From NCBI GenBank assembly GCA_963669155.1, contig OZ022590.1:4402158-4466157 (forward strand): 64,000 bases of DNA. Direction: 5' to 3'. Numbering within the stretch: position 1 is the stretch's first letter; every line of letters starts with the position of its first letter. A model generated the notes under the pieces. That model was not told where the DNA came from, did not search any database, and saw only the letters and a program-made list of their open reading frames with translations. The position numbers and the translations under genes are program-made. This document shows, one piece after another, positions 36,344-49,570 of this stretch. This DNA is from Arbacia lixula (Eukaryota > Echinodermata > Echinoidea > Arbacioida > Arbaciidae).

Positions 36344-36530
36344 TCAACTTGGTCACGGGTAGCTAGCCTCCATGCCCAGGCTTTGACATTTAAAGGCAAT
36401 GACAAATGTCAAAGGAGTATGTTTTAACTTGGTTATGGGTAGCCTTCATGCTTACACTTAGACACTTAAAGGCAATGACAAACATCATAGTAAAAGGTTT
36501 CAACTTGGTTGAGGAAAAACCTTCATGAAA
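36344..36530. repeat. Tandem duplication, about 78-bp period
   Basis: TTTCAACTTGGT starts copies at 36342, 36422 (altered) and 36498; the first two share AAAGGCAATGACAAA at their ends. Confidence 0.65.
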
Positions 36531-38443
36531 AAGCATGTTTTCACGGAGAGTTCGCTCTATCAAGTATGTAACATCAATAAAAAGAGAAAAATTGGAGACA
36601 ACAACTCAGTGAAATAATAACAACTTAGTAAATGAAGTAAAAGTCACTAAAATGTTATAAATTTCAAACCAGTCAAACTTGTCCCTGGTATGTATTTATA
36701 ACCAGTCAAATAATCACTTCATTGCCTGTATGCTAATAATAAATACGAAACAGAAATCCTTTTTTCCAAGAAATATCATAAGTCTACAATAAACTTTAAT
36801 GTTTGGCTTTAATGCAAACCATCTGTTATGAAGGCCTTGCATTAATTTTCTCCCAGATGCTCTCGCAAAAATGATAAGTGTCTGTTAAACCCTCACAGAA
36901 ATCAGGTGAAGGTCTAGGACGTTAACTCTGCATGCGATATACCCTCTCAGCTTTCTTCAAAATAAGATGACACGCCAACAGATTTTTGCAAATGATTTGA
37001 TAAGGTTAACAAGGTTGTACCAGAGGTTCCTTAATCAATTTTGAGGACAGTTTGTCTCGTTCCATATCATAGGGAATGTACTTTCACATCAGGGCAGTCT
37101 GACCTTATTACAGCATATGCGTAACATCATTAATGTACTTTGGGTGTGTCATGTTGCTCAGGCATGTTCTAACATATTTAATTATAGCCCTTAGAACATT
37201 CTTCCTTCAGGGGTTGGTAATGAGCACTGCACTGGACAAAGAATCTTTTTACTAGAAGAGCAAACCTATTTTAAGATGAAATATTTTCCGCTAAGGGATA
37301 AAGAGTACTACAAAAAAATGTCACAATCACTAATGTTCCTGCCCTGTGCCATGCTGCATGTAAAATCTGTATATAGATTGTTAGCTGGTTTTTAGCACTT
37401 CAGCAGACAGCCAGATGGAATCACAAGAAAGAACTCACATTGCTTAACATTCGCTACACAAATTAAAAACACACATTGATTATGACTCTTCTGGATACAT
37501 GTGTCTGCCGCCGTTGCTCATGTCGAACTGAGAGTTACCAAGCTTTATTAGATACCAACATTTGGCCTGAATCAACAGGCATGGTACTCTAGTGTAGCCA
37601 CTTCACTCAGTGTTTGAAATAATATCCTATTCTAATTTGGTCATTCATGTATAGTTCTGCAATAGCACGGTCAGGACTATGCCCTGCCTGCATGGACCGT
37701 CACTGTCGTTGTATGATCACATTATCAGATATAAAATTGAGGTTTTACCTTGATATCTGGTGAATATTTTTGGATTACTCACAGGTAATAAAAATACTCC
37801 AAAGTTTGTAGTTTTGCCATTGGAATTGGTTGACTTTTTCTCCTGGTAGTTCCCCTTCTTCCTACCTCTGGTAAGAAAGAACTATCACATCGCAGAGGGA
37901 ATTTCCAGCCAGACTACCACAATCTCACTCTAAAAAAGTATGGGAAACATTATGTCAGTAATATTCACTAAGTCCTACTTTGAACACCCCTAACATGAAT
38001 GTGTCGATGTTCCCATTCATCCAGACGGTCAGAAAAAAAATCAAATGTAAAAATAAGTCAATTGGGATCACTTACATGAAAGTTGCCAGACAGCAAAGTT
38101 TAAATGGCATACATACGAACTGGACCCCATTGTTGTCCAAGTTGTAATCATGGAATCCAGTGAACGCTTGGACTGCTAATTGTAAAAGAGTTCTATAATC
38201 CTCAGAGCTTAGTTCACTCATCATTGATTAACACCAGTGAATACCTAGATTACTGTGTCTATTTGCAATTCTGATAACACTACTACTTCTAGTGATTATA
38301 TATCTGTAGAGCCCCAAATACAAAGAAAATCAATCAAGCACAATTTCAGCTACTGCTTCTGAAGTATGGTGTTGAAACACAATACCTTTTTGAATGTATG
38401 TGTATAACACTGCAGAAATATTAACCACACTACATATATGCTT

Positions 38444-39170
38444 TTTTTTTTTTCTTCTTCTTTATCTTCTTTATTTTTTCTCTTCTCCTTCTCCTCCTCT
38501 TCGTTTTTCTACTTGTTCTTTCTCTTACCCTCCTATTTTTCTCCTGCTGCTCCTTCCTTTTCTCCTCTTTCTTTTTCTTCTTCTTCCTCTTTTCCACCTA
38601 TATGTATGTAGTTTCATTAACCCTTGATGTGCCAAACTAAATGTTACTTGACTCTGCTTATTATTGTCGCACAAATGTGACAGTAGCAGCTGATGAGTTG
38701 AGCAATCTACATGGAAATGAATGTTTGAACAAGGTGTCAGACGAAGTGGTGGAGGAAATGGAGATGAAAAGGTAAAATTAGACGAAATGGAGTAAAAGAA
38801 AGAAAAAGGAGAAGGTGGAAAAGAGAGCTAAAGGTAGATGAAAAGGTATAATTAGACATAGAGGAGTAGGAGAAAGAAAAAGGAGAAGGTGGAAAAGAGG
38901 AAGAAAAGGAAGGAGCAGCAGGAGAAGGAGGAGAAGAATAGGAGGGTAAGAGAAAGAAGAAGAAAAAAAAAGAAGAGGAGGAGAAGAAGGAGAAAATAAG
39001 GAAATAATGAAGATAAAGAAGAAAAATTAGAAGGAAAAGGGAAAAGAAGTACAAGAAGTATAAGGAGAAGAAAAAGATGGGGCCAAGAAAAGGAAAAAGA
39101 GGGGGGAAAGGACTAAAAGAAGAAGATATAATAAAAGAAACATAAGAAGAGAAAGGGGAAATATAAGGAG
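38444..39170. repeat. Polypyrimidine/polypurine inverted repeat
   Basis: The pyrimidine arm (38444-38600) and the purine arm (about 38885-39000) are inverted copies, for example CTCTTACCCTCCTATT at 38522 against AATAGGAGGGTAAGAG at 38937. The spacer has a 75-bp duplication (GATGAAAAGGTAWAATTAGA). Purine-rich sequence continues to 39170. Confidence 0.75.
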
Positions 39171-39412
39171 ATTCAGAAGTAGAAAAGATGGCTCCTTCAG
39201 GATTACATCCAAGAGTCTTGAGTGCATAACAACCTCTTCCAGCCTTAGATATATGCACTAAGTGTCCATCCTCCCACCCTCTAATGGTATATATAGGGTA
39301 TGATATGTTATCTCAGCTTGCACTGTGCTACAGATTAAAGGGAACACACCGTAAACCACAGTAGGGACTAAAGTATGATCACACTCTCATTACATGCCAT
39401 TGGCTTAGGAGA

Positions 39413-39757
39413 TTAAAGGGAAAGTCAACCTTAATATTAAATTGGTCTTTATTAAAGCAGAAAAATTAAAGCAACATATTGGTAAAGGCTTGATGAAAAC
39501 CCGTCAAAGGATAAAGACAGTTATGACCTTTTTCAAGTTTTGATTTTGTGGCATCATTTTCAAGTTGCTCTCCCATATGTTGTGTGCTGTATGAGTCAAT
39601 AAATCGCTTTCTTTCCTGTTTCTGATGATGGATTAACTCTTTTTCATGGAGGTATGTGTGTAAAAACATGCGTAAAATGATATATCAAATGCACAGGTAC
39701 AATATGCTGTATATCCTTTCCAGAATATGACATTTTTCTCATGTTCCCTTTACCGTC
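39413..39757. mobile_element. Possible TTAA-type element
   Basis: Begins TTAAAGGGAAAGTCAAC and ends ATGTTCCCTTTA, giving short inverted AAAGGGAA ends like those of foldback family F. The interior shows no palindrome. Another GATTAAAGGGAA word lies just left at 39337. Confidence 0.3.
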
Positions 39758-42570
39758 AAGGAGTTATTCCGATGAAAACTAGTTCTAAGAATCATCACTA
39801 TACAAAATGACTGCAGTTTTATGCAAAGGACAATTCACATGCATCTTGCTCAATATCTTAGTTTGTTTCTCTTAATCATCTCTTCACCATCCATTTGTTT
39901 TACTATCATTCTTTCTTTTAAGCTTGAGATAATGGATGCATAATACAGGATCAAGAACTTAAATATTGATTTGCAGGAGCTACTTTCAATCATTGTGTCA
40001 CAAAAATAAAATCAACCTGCAATATATTTTGCATTATATCTTAAAGATGATTTTTTTTCTTTACACAGGGGTTCTTTTACATTTTTGGAGGGGCTCCGTT
40101 TTACATGTTCATCACTGTAATACAGGCAAAGCTATGCGATACATTAAATATGAATGGGAAATAACTGCTGGTAGTGGTCGAGTTCACAGATTATGCTTGA
40201 CCGCCCCTTTAAAGTAGCCGCATCCCGTACGCTGATAAATCCAATTGAACCGAATACTACTCGCGGGGGATGAGGACACCAGAGGGGGCACGTATAGGGG
40301 GGTAAGCAATCAAATCAAGCCACAGACATGCTTGGATTAAATTTATGTCTTAATATGAATTCTTAATCCCAATCCAATTTGGACAAAATCTAGATTCAAG
40401 GTCCCTGAACTGCGAAATTCTGATCTGATTATTTAAGATCCGCTTCGATGTGGTAGGGATGCTGGTAGGATGATGTATAGAAATAACAGGAGTCATTCGG
40501 TGTTAAATCAGATTTTAGCTTGAAATATCTGCTCGTTTTAAAATTAACTTGTTCTCAATACCATCAACAAAATATATTTTGCTACTGCTCTGTGAAGATA
40601 TAAATTAATGGAAAGGATGAATCTGTTGTCTTCTGCCAACTTCATGAAGGAAGATCCAGGGATGACGTCATGATTATATGCACCCAAATTGGCGAAATAA
40701 AGAGTTGATAGGATAAACTCGGAACAGTCGTGCATTACTGACTATGATACCATTCTTGACATACAGTACTTATGCACATGACAATGTCAACTCAAAAGAG
40801 ATATTATATATATGCCTATGCATACAAATATGAGAAAACCAAGCAATCAAGCGCCTTCTTACTACAACTTTCTACCAAAATATTAGACCGATACAGACAA
40901 AATACATGCCCATTTCAATGAAAATTTCTAATGTTGGCTTCTAATGAAATATTCCATCCATGTTCTTGAATGACTGGGCTTATTACACAGTTCAGTGTTT
41001 TCCATTGTGCCTTATATACACAGAGACTCCATGCCCATTTTATACATCACAGGAAATGGTCACTACCCCCGCCAATGTTGTGTTCGACCGACCAGAAACG
41101 CTAATCGCTATGGAGGCAGCATTCACTGCGTTTGACTGATTGCTCTTTAATGATGAGCTGACAGCAGATGAGTAGAGGGTTACCGTGGCGATGCGCTATC
41201 CTCATCACTCGTAATCCCCGCGCATGATTATCGTCGGGAGAAGCACAACATCAACCACAGGGAGCGAGAGAGAAACATATCGCCATGGTGATGTGAGATC
41301 GTATCCTTTTAAGACCTATCGGAGATCCATCCTCCGGTGAATCCACGCATCACATAAATGCTGATCTCGATTTGAGCTATAAATAACAATACACTGGGGG
41401 CACAACCTTACAAGCTCATTTAACCTTTTCCTCAACTACATCCCACAGTCATGTAAATACATGAATATATGTTCTTAAAGCCCAAGTCACATCATCTCTT
41501 AGGGTCCAGTGAGTGTTGATCTACCAGTCTCGAGGCTGGATTAATCAAATCCTAAGTGTTTAAGGGGAAAGGACAATATCAACGCGGGCGGGGGTAGGCC
41601 GATACAACGTATAGAACTCCATAGTTAGGCTTTGACAAGACAGAGAATCTTCCCAGCTAGAGAGAGAGAATTGCAAAGGAATTCAAACAGATGTTTAGAA
41701 CCATACTACATCTTAAACCTTAGTCTTATTTTCCACTACTAATGATCAAAGTTGCCAAGCGATACAACATCATACTTGGCAAGGTAATAATGACTACAGA
41801 CGTTGAAAATTTTGACTCCACTGAAATGCATAGACTACACATGAACTCATCCAGTCATTACAATGTTTCCCCACAATATTCCACAAGGTAAAACAGGTGA
41901 TATTTCCACTATATTTCCACAGCTCCACGTACAATCACAGGCATTTCATGCTGCATGACAGTGTGCGACACATATCAAGTCGCCCGATGAATATCGACAA
42001 ATTTTGCGAAGCTCGCCATGAGTTCAAGCTAACACCAGCAAACACCTGAAGGGGTGCACCCCCGCTTGGAGTCGACATGAATTGGATGAATGTCGCGCTC
42101 GTCGCCTCTGTGGACGCATCAACCCTCGTAATAGTCTGAGAGAAAAATCAGGGCATGGAGGTCATGTCCCCGCTTGCAGCCGCTTATGGGTAGAGTAGGG
42201 ATAAGGGAAGAGGAAGGGGGGGGGGAGGGGCTCTGTCTCCCATCAATGTGCCATATCTACTTGAATGAAGAGCCAATATCCCATATGTACCTGTATGTCA
42301 TTCCACTAGAAGACCATGTTTTCCGCCTCTCAGGAGACCACATCCATACTATGCTGCATATCACTCTACATTTGTTGTAACGTAACATGCAACAGGTACA
42401 ATGCTCAGAGCTCATTGGCTGTTTCGGTGGTAGTTACGATTGAGTGTAAATTGCAATCACTTTTAAGATGTGCACCATAGCCAAGGTCTCCTTCCCAAAA
42501 TTGAGAAGATAGGTAATGCCCATAGCTTGAATGAGTACCGGTAAGGGGCACACCTTCACCCCTCTGAGAT

Positions 42571-43020
42571 ATTTCCTCCCCCCCCCCCCCCCCCCCATCA
42601 ACTACACAGTGGAAAACATTCTTGTTGACCTTTGTTTAAAACAGTCATGTATCACCCCAAGGAATAAAACATGCCCACTGTTGCAACCACATTAACTGCC
42701 ATTCTTGATAAGTACATTAAGTGGCTGAGATATCTGTTTTGTACATCATCTCTTGCAGATCCTTGCTTCTCACATTAAACAGTTAAAAGGCTTTTCCACG
42801 TGGCAGATTCTTGCCTCCTTAAAATTTTACCCCCTCCCTGCCCCCCCCCCCCCCCCCACCACCAAGCTACCCCAGCTATGAGCAGATAGCGGTATACCTG
42901 ACTTCAGTATCATCACTATGACCACTGGAGCAGTGTTGCTGGTATTCAAGCCCTACACCCCCTGCTGATGCACTTTCCCCCTCACATAGCCCCCTCCCCC
43001 CCCCCCCTCCACCTCCCCTA
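42571..43020. repeat. Cluster of C-runs
   Basis: Runs of 19 C (42578-42596) and 17 C (42841-42857), and a broken C-run near 42985-43010, within 450 bp. Confidence 0.9.
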
Positions 43021-44288
43021 GCTACCACCACCCCCAGCTTCCAGAAGACGATGGTATCCAAAGCATCTCCTCCATCGCTGGTGATACACGACTGACCAAC
43101 CCGTATCTCTCTCAGCTGAATCCGCAAAGCTCCACACACACGCATGGAATCCGGCCCTAAAAGCCTGCCTCATCAGGCGCCAGGGCTGCACGTCAACAAG
43201 CCAGGAGGTGTCCGTCCGCACCCCCGATGCACAGTGATACTTCACGGGTGGACCACGCTTACCCCTCACTCACTCGGACGCCGCGGCGGATCCCTGGCAA
43301 TGCCACATACCACAGCGTACTGGCTAGCTCGCTAGCTAGCTCGCTGGCTGGATGATGGAGATGTATATATGACTGCTGCCTCTGGCAACTCCAACCGAGC
43401 TTTACATACACTGGCCATGAGGGGATACAAACCAAGCAGCCTAAGCAACCAACCCAACCAGCCAGCCAGCCACGCAGATACGTGAATATCAATCAACTAA
43501 ATGAGAACACCCCCAACGTCACACACACACACACCACTCACTACATACATACACACATCCACACACACACACACACGCTGTCGCAGAAAACATACACAAA
43601 TGGCGGTAGGCGGGACATACACACATCATACCATCCGTTCATTTGCTCTTTGGTAGTAATGGCAAGGAATCTCTTTTGTACAGACAAGTGACTGGCCAGA
43701 TGGATTCAACACTCTTCCTGTCAGGCTGACAATTTTGCAGCGCTGCCGAGCATATCTTTGCGAGATATTAATAGCACATTTCACATTACGTATGCATGTA
43801 GTTATGGTTACATTCATACATTAATGTTTCATTGCAAGCATGCTTTTGTAATGTTGCTCAAACCATTACCATAGAAATAGGAAAGATTTTATCAAGAGAG
43901 ACAGAATCTCTTTTTATCTATTTAACATATCGTCAAGAATGCTGTCATACATGTAGATTAAAGATAATGAAATACAAATGTATGTTTTTAATTTTAATAT
44001 TTTTTCATAAGATCATAAAAATCATATGTACATCTGTGGTGTTTTTTTTTTCATGCTTCTCATTTAAATACACATTTCCAAAACAATTATTTATGATTCA
44101 TTGATCCTAAAATTCATGTTATGTACAGTTTGTGTACCATTTCATGGATTATTTGGTTACATTCTTGAGACACAAACCAACCATGATTTAAAAGTAGTTT
44201 TTTCCCCATATTGTGTCTGACGTGTGAGAAATCAAACAGAGCAATCAATATAATGTCCATTTTCACATTGTCTGAATAACTTTCACAT

Positions 44289-44686
44289 TAATGCTCATCA
44301 TTGTGCAAGACACCACACGCATCATGTTCATACAATGTTCCAGTCAAATGCGTGGTGCGTAATTTAATGAGTGCATGTATGTATGTATACATCCATTAAT
44401 AAATGTTGGGATTGTTAAATTGCTTTTGTAATGATATTCGTCAAACCACCACTTTGAATAAATTTCCCTTGAGGGGTCTACCCCCATTGATGCGCGTCAT
44501 TGTGGAAAACACCACAAGCATCATCATCATACAATGTTTCAGTCAAATGCGTGGTGCGTAATTTAATGAGTGCATGTATGTATGTATACATCCATTAATA
44601 AATGTTGGGATTGTTAAATTGCTTTTGTAATGATATTCGTCAAACCACCACTTTGAATAAATTTCCCTTGAGGGGTCTGATCCAGT
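44289..44686. repeat. Recent 199-bp tandem duplication
   Basis: 44341-44479 and 44540-44678 look identical by eye (AGTCAAATGCGTGGTGCGTA through CCTTGAGGGGTCT); the flanking parts are more diverged. Confidence 0.9.
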
Positions 44687-46084
44687 TGATGCGCATTATT
44701 TAACAAATCATCCCCTTCATAGACCATTTTCATCAAATCGTAAGGGTTCAATAAAGCTATTGGTCCTGTCAAACAATTTAGATGTTATGATATCAAATGC
44801 ATCAATGATTCCTTTAAGGTAGAATAGGCACACATAGATGTTTTAGTCTGATGGGTTTATTTTCTGGCATCTGATGGTTGCTAACTTATGGCAATTCGTC
44901 ATTCATGTACATGTACAATGCGAGGTTATTTGTTCAGTAGTTATGACACAGTATATTACTTTTTAAAAAAAGAATTATATTTAACTTGGTTGATATTATG
45001 GAAATGCATATAGCATAGACATACAATTGACATTAAAATGACAATCCATTTCATCATGAAATAAACATTGTTTTCTTTGCTGTCATGATATTAATAAAAC
45101 AGGGAATTTAAGGTAAAAGAGCAAATTTGAATAATTACATCATGTCCATTAATAGTTTTGAATCCTGTCTCTATGCCGGTAAGCAAACCTAAATGTAGAT
45201 GTGCTCATTTGATACATGGACATGTACTTAATGATTCCAGATTCGTGCACTATTTTCATATAAACTATACCTTGACAGTAAATATTTTGGGTAAAGAAAA
45301 TAACATATACATTGCATAAAATGTACCAGTACTAGTTGACACACAATATCAACACACACACACACACACATAAGTATTACATAGATACACACAATAACAT
45401 ACTAATGTACAAATGTATGTATGCACAAAATAAAAAAGTGCACACAATTTCATTTTGGGCTAATGGACACAAATAATTGAGACACAGATAGAAAAGATAC
45501 CGCTAAATTTAGAGCAAAAAAAAAATAGCGAGAGAGAAAGAGAAAGAGAGAGAAACACCGGGAATGAGAGTGACTTAGTGCCATAATCAAAATAATGCCT
45601 GATAATCCCTCATCAAAATATGCATGCCCGAAACAAGTAAAATCTCTCCTAACCTTCACTCCAACCACGATTAGTACCCACTCGCCAGCGTAAGAGCGAG
45701 GTCACAATCATTCGCTAGCTGCGTATATTACCGCTAATGGATCCACTTATTACACTAACGACTCCCGCAGTATCCTGTATCAGGCCCGCCGGATTAGCAT
45801 TTAGCGGCATTACGTCCTCCGAGTGGTGGCCGCTAGTTGGGTACGAAGTCACTCTAGTTGTCAGGAGCCGGTAATATGTTTACATGATATCACATTTGAC
45901 CTCGTGTTTGACTGATAGGGGATCATTCATTACACTACTGCTATGCTTTACAATGGAGCAGACGTATGCACAATGCAGCTCTATTTTGTAAAAGTTTCGC
46001 ATGATTTATGTGGTAGTCTCAGCATATTGCTGCAGTCATTATAAACAGCGCTACCCCCAACCATCCATATAGGTTGAACGCACA

Positions 46085-46176
46085 CTGTGAACATGATCTT
46101 CCGTCATGCAGACAAAAGTTCAAAAGGTCCCTTTTAAATTTTGTCTGAACATCATAACAAAAGACAATGTTCATAG
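46085..46176. mobile_element. Hairpin element M2, copy 3
   Basis: GTGAACATGATCTTCCGTCA at the left and ATAACAAAAGACAATGTTCA at the right, centred on AAAAGGTCCCTTTT. Confidence 0.7.
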
Positions 46177-46395
46177 TTCAGAACAACCCATTGACAATAC
46201 AATAGACCTGGATAAAAATGTATCAATAATGGACCAAATTCTGTTGCAGTACGTGTTGTTATTTTCTTGTTAACAATGAACTTTTTGATTGAGAAATGAG
46301 CAGTGGATCCACGGAATATCAGTTTTGAAGTCCCAAGGCGTTTCCACAGTTATCATCTTCTCTAGCTGCATCAATATCCCCTCATCCCCTGAATG

Positions 46396-46411
46396 CAAAC
46401 ACACACAAACA

Positions 46412-46452
<41 letters not shown>
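46396..46452. repeat. CA microsatellite
   Basis: AC dinucleotide run with two AAAC interruptions at its start. Confidence 0.95.
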
Positions 46453-46453
<1 letters not shown>

Positions 46454-46574
46454 TTACTCCCCCTACCACTATTTTGCCCTAAAACATCATCAAAATAAAG
46501 GCTGGTATTTCTTTGTATTTTCGAAGAAGCCCAGCAGTGAAGGTCTTATAAGACCATATCCACAAGGAAATAAT

Positions 46575-46922
46575 CATCAATATGATTATGACCAAATGAA
46601 GTCAATTCATGCAAAGTTATACCTCCCCCTCTCCCAATAACGCTTACATGCCACTGAAATGACACCTTATCCAAGTTTGTGTACTAGCTCCTATGATTCT
46701 GATCAAATTAAATCAATTTATGCAAAGTTATCCCCCAATTAAGCTCATTTACCATTGAAATGACAACTTATCTAACCAAGCTAACCAACCGAGTATTAGC
46801 TCCTTATGCTTCCGACCAAATGAAGTAAATTTATGCGAAGTTATCCCCTACCAACCCCAATAATGCTCACATACCATTGTAATGACACCGTCTCCAACCA
46901 AGTTTGTGTACTAGCTCCTACG
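46575..46922. repeat. Three-copy tandem repeat, 113-116 bp
   Basis: Units begin near 46590, 46703 and 46819; each has ATTYATGCRAAGTTAT, ACCATTGAAATGACA-like and TACTAGCTCCTA-like words. Confidence 0.85.
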
Positions 46923-47104
46923 GGACTTCACACGTGAGATGCGCCTTACTCTATTTGCTCTCTGCTTTCACCGCAGCATGCTGTCCTCATGAAGGGAAAT
47001 ACATGTATGCCACATGTGGGGGAAATTACTGGGATATTTTATTAACCTGTCCTTATCTCTTCCCCAAGAGTTCAGGGAGCTTCAGGGATGACAGCTCACG
47101 AGTA

Positions 47105-47590
47105 GAATTGGAAACTGGTGGTGATGCAAGATAGTGTACACAGCTACTCAGTGATACCTGTATATAAAGGCCACTCAAAGGAGACAAAAATGATGGACTA
47201 TATAAGCAGGTGGTCTTTATAGAACAGGTGTTTTTATATAACATTGGAAACTGTGGATGTGCAAGATGGGGTACACAGCTAATCAGTTAATCCTGTATGT
47301 AAAGATTACTCAAGGAAGGCAAGAACGGTGCATTTTTATCAAGCAGGTGGTCTTTATATGCAAGTTACTTTGATACAGGTGTCCATGAGAAACATTGATT
47401 TAGGGAAATATGATTCAGCCGTACACTGACACCTGTACATAGAGGACACTCCAAGGAACGATGGTCTTTATTAGCAGGTGGCATTTATAAGATTCTTTGA
47501 TATAGGTCTCATTGAGAAATGTTCAAAGAAAAAAAACAAAATACGGTCTTTGTAAAAAAAAAAAAACACCCTGGTCTTTCTATAGAGGGG
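47105..47590. repeat. Degenerate tandem repeat, about 110-130-bp unit
   Basis: Recurring CCTGTATATAAAGGCCACTC, AGCAGGTGGTCTTTATA and ATGAGAAACATTG words in four rough copies. A related word (AAAGACCACTCAAGTAAGAC) is near 26710. Confidence 0.75.
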
Positions 47591-47994
47591 GTCCCCAAAG
47601 CGATGTTTCAGCAGTTTCACTGTACATGTACAAATATCTATAATGTAGAAGTAGTCATTTAGTATGAATCCCTAGAAAGGGGCATACCAAAGAGTGAAAA
47701 AAAAATCAGATAGAGATCACATATATAGAATAGACAAGTATTCATATCAGTCCCAAGTGTGTAAATGATATTGGTCTACATGCAGCTCGCTGGATTGCAT
47801 TTTGAATTACGAGCATACATCAATCCTGGAAGAAAATGTCTGAATGTTATTGTACAGTCTGGGATTTTCACAGGAAATCTTTTCGCAGGATGAGACAGGC
47901 AGAATTAAACCAGACGTCAAAAGTGATATTACATCCCCTAGCTTCACCCAAACAAAGAACAGGAAAAGTGCCTCCTGCAACATGACTTGCCAAA

Positions 47995-48215
47995 AAGAGA
48001 CCACATAAAAACATCTTTCAATATTTTTCCAATTAAAGGGAAATGAATTGATCACAGCATCGTAGTATCTTGGTGAGGCGCGAGAAAGAAAGAGTTTTAT
48101 AAAGAGTGGGAGAAAGATAGCAAGATGTTAAAAATAGGCCACATCAAAACATCTTTGTGGGTTCTTCATTTCAGGAAAATGTATCGTCAAGGCAACATAA
48201 TTACAGAAAATAAAA
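47995..48215. repeat. Two-copy duplication, about 139-bp offset
   Basis: GAGACCACATAAAAACATCT at 47997 and AGGCCACATCAAAACATCTT at 48137, with similar following sequence. Confidence 0.6.
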
Positions 48216-48224
48216 ATATTACAG

Positions 48225-48375
48225 AAAGAGAGAGACAGAAATGATAAAGAGATGGAGTGAGAGAGAAAAGAGAGAGAATTATGATGGCATATATGATAGA
48301 GGTGGGAGTAAATGAAAAGAGAGATAAACAGAACAGAAAGAGAGGTCAGAGAAAAGTGTTTTAGAGAGAAGAAGG
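48225..48375. repeat. GA-rich purine tract
   Basis: Loose GAGA repeats with A-rich interruptions. Confidence 0.7.
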
Positions 48376-48694
48376 CTCATAAGAATTTCCCATCAAACAG
48401 GAACTGCAATCAAAATCTGCAATCAAAATCCATTACCAGGATATAAGTCATATTGATATACATCACTGTTAAACAAAGAAATGGTTTCTAGTCATCTGAC
48501 GAAGGAGAAAAAAACATTTTTGTGCAAACAGCACAATAATTAAGTACATGGACCTTCATAACCTTTTTTTAATAACTAGCATGCAGTATCGTCTGCAAAA
48601 TGTTTCTTTCTTTTATTGCTTTATTTCAAATTCTTACAGAGCATAGAGATATAATATGCGTGTTACAATATTATTATAAACTGTTGCAACTTAC

Positions 48695-48755
48695 CAGTGA
48701 TTAACCAGTTTGCATGTGCAGAGCGTCTATACACGCACGGACCCGATGGCAGCAT
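48695..48755 (-). CDS. Candidate alternative first exon (coding part or 5' UTR)
   Basis: A strong minus-strand donor (ACTG|GTAAGTTG) ends a GC-richer segment that continues upstream into a CpG-rich patch. From an ATG at 48755 the frame is open for 20 codons plus one base (phase 1), preceded by an in-frame TAG; phase 1 fits the start of the exon near 29.1 kb. The ATG context is poor (T at -3, C at +4), and a second overlapping ATG in another frame meets a stop after four codons. The exon could therefore equally be untranslated, with translation starting at the Kozak ATG of the 29-kb exon. The 5' end cannot be placed. Downstream in the transcript the next candidate exon is 19.6 kb away. Confidence 0.35.
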
Positions 48756-48779
48756 GCAGGTTGGTATCTAAAGTATCCC

Positions 48780-49057
48780 AGCATGCAGCAGCAGAGCGTA
48801 ATCGGCGTAACGCCAGCAGGAGCAGCTTGCTCAGCTGTGAGACGGAGGAGGGTCAGGCGGGGACGACGACGGGGGCAAGAAAACAAACAGGTTGCCGAGA
48901 TCCCTGGCTACACCGCCAACAACCAGACCCATCCCTCTCCCCTCCCTCCGACTCCTTATACTCCGACTCCTACTCACACAATCATGCACAGAAGCATCGC
49001 ACGCCGCCACCACCGTCGTCCAAGGCACGTTTTGCTTTCTCCTTACCCCCTCACTCC

Positions 49058-49096
<39 letters not shown>

Positions 49097-49114
49097 TCTC
49101 TTTCTCTCTCTCTT

Positions 49115-49159
<45 letters not shown>

Positions 49160-49570
49160 AAAAATATAGTCCCGACGAGGAGCTCTTGTTTGTGATGGAT
49201 CAGGACGCCCGCCCGGATTCACAAGCGAGGATTCATCAACGTCTGGCGGTGGGCGGGGGCGCTATTTACAGCCGCAGACTATGTAAAGACAACAGGAAGT
49301 CATCTGGACTGATGTATCAGTAGCGTGATTGTGTAATAGGGGCCTTGAGGTAGGTCAACCGCCCTCTAAGGTTTGTTATAGGTAAGTCAAGTTTGCAGGG
49401 GCGGCGAGAGTCGGCGCGGATCCATGACGCATCGACGAGCGGACGGCGTCTCACGTTTCGGAGCGGCTCTCTGCGAAAACAGGCCCGCTTTCATCACCCC
49501 GCAATATTGCGGCCTATTATCATATTGGGGTGCCCATATTGCCAGGGCTGGGGCAGACTCGGAGCATTAT
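48780..49570. promoter_or_regulatory. CpG-rich promoter-like region
   Basis: Base composition changes sharply from AT-rich flanks to a CpG-rich segment, with GC boxes around 49246-49261 (GGTGGGCGGGGGCG) and clusters of CG dinucleotides at 48785-48910, 49000-49030 and 49190-49500. A TC microsatellite at 49056-49160 interrupts it. It lies directly upstream, on the minus strand, of the donor at 48694, so a TATA-less promoter for that exon is the simplest reading. No TATA box or initiator was identified. Confidence 0.35.
49056..49160. repeat. TC microsatellite inside the CpG-rich region
   Basis: TC dinucleotide with CCTC and TTTC interruptions. Confidence 0.95.

Noticed and set aside
43018..43269. 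Overlapping minus-strand frames in a CpG-rich patch
   Set aside because: Two frames are open at once and neither has clear splice sites or a recognised domain; frame choice cannot be made.
48710..49195. Overlapping 151- and 161-codon plus-strand frames
   Set aside because: CpG-rich DNA and the TC microsatellite keep several frames open; the region reads better as promoter of a minus-strand exon.
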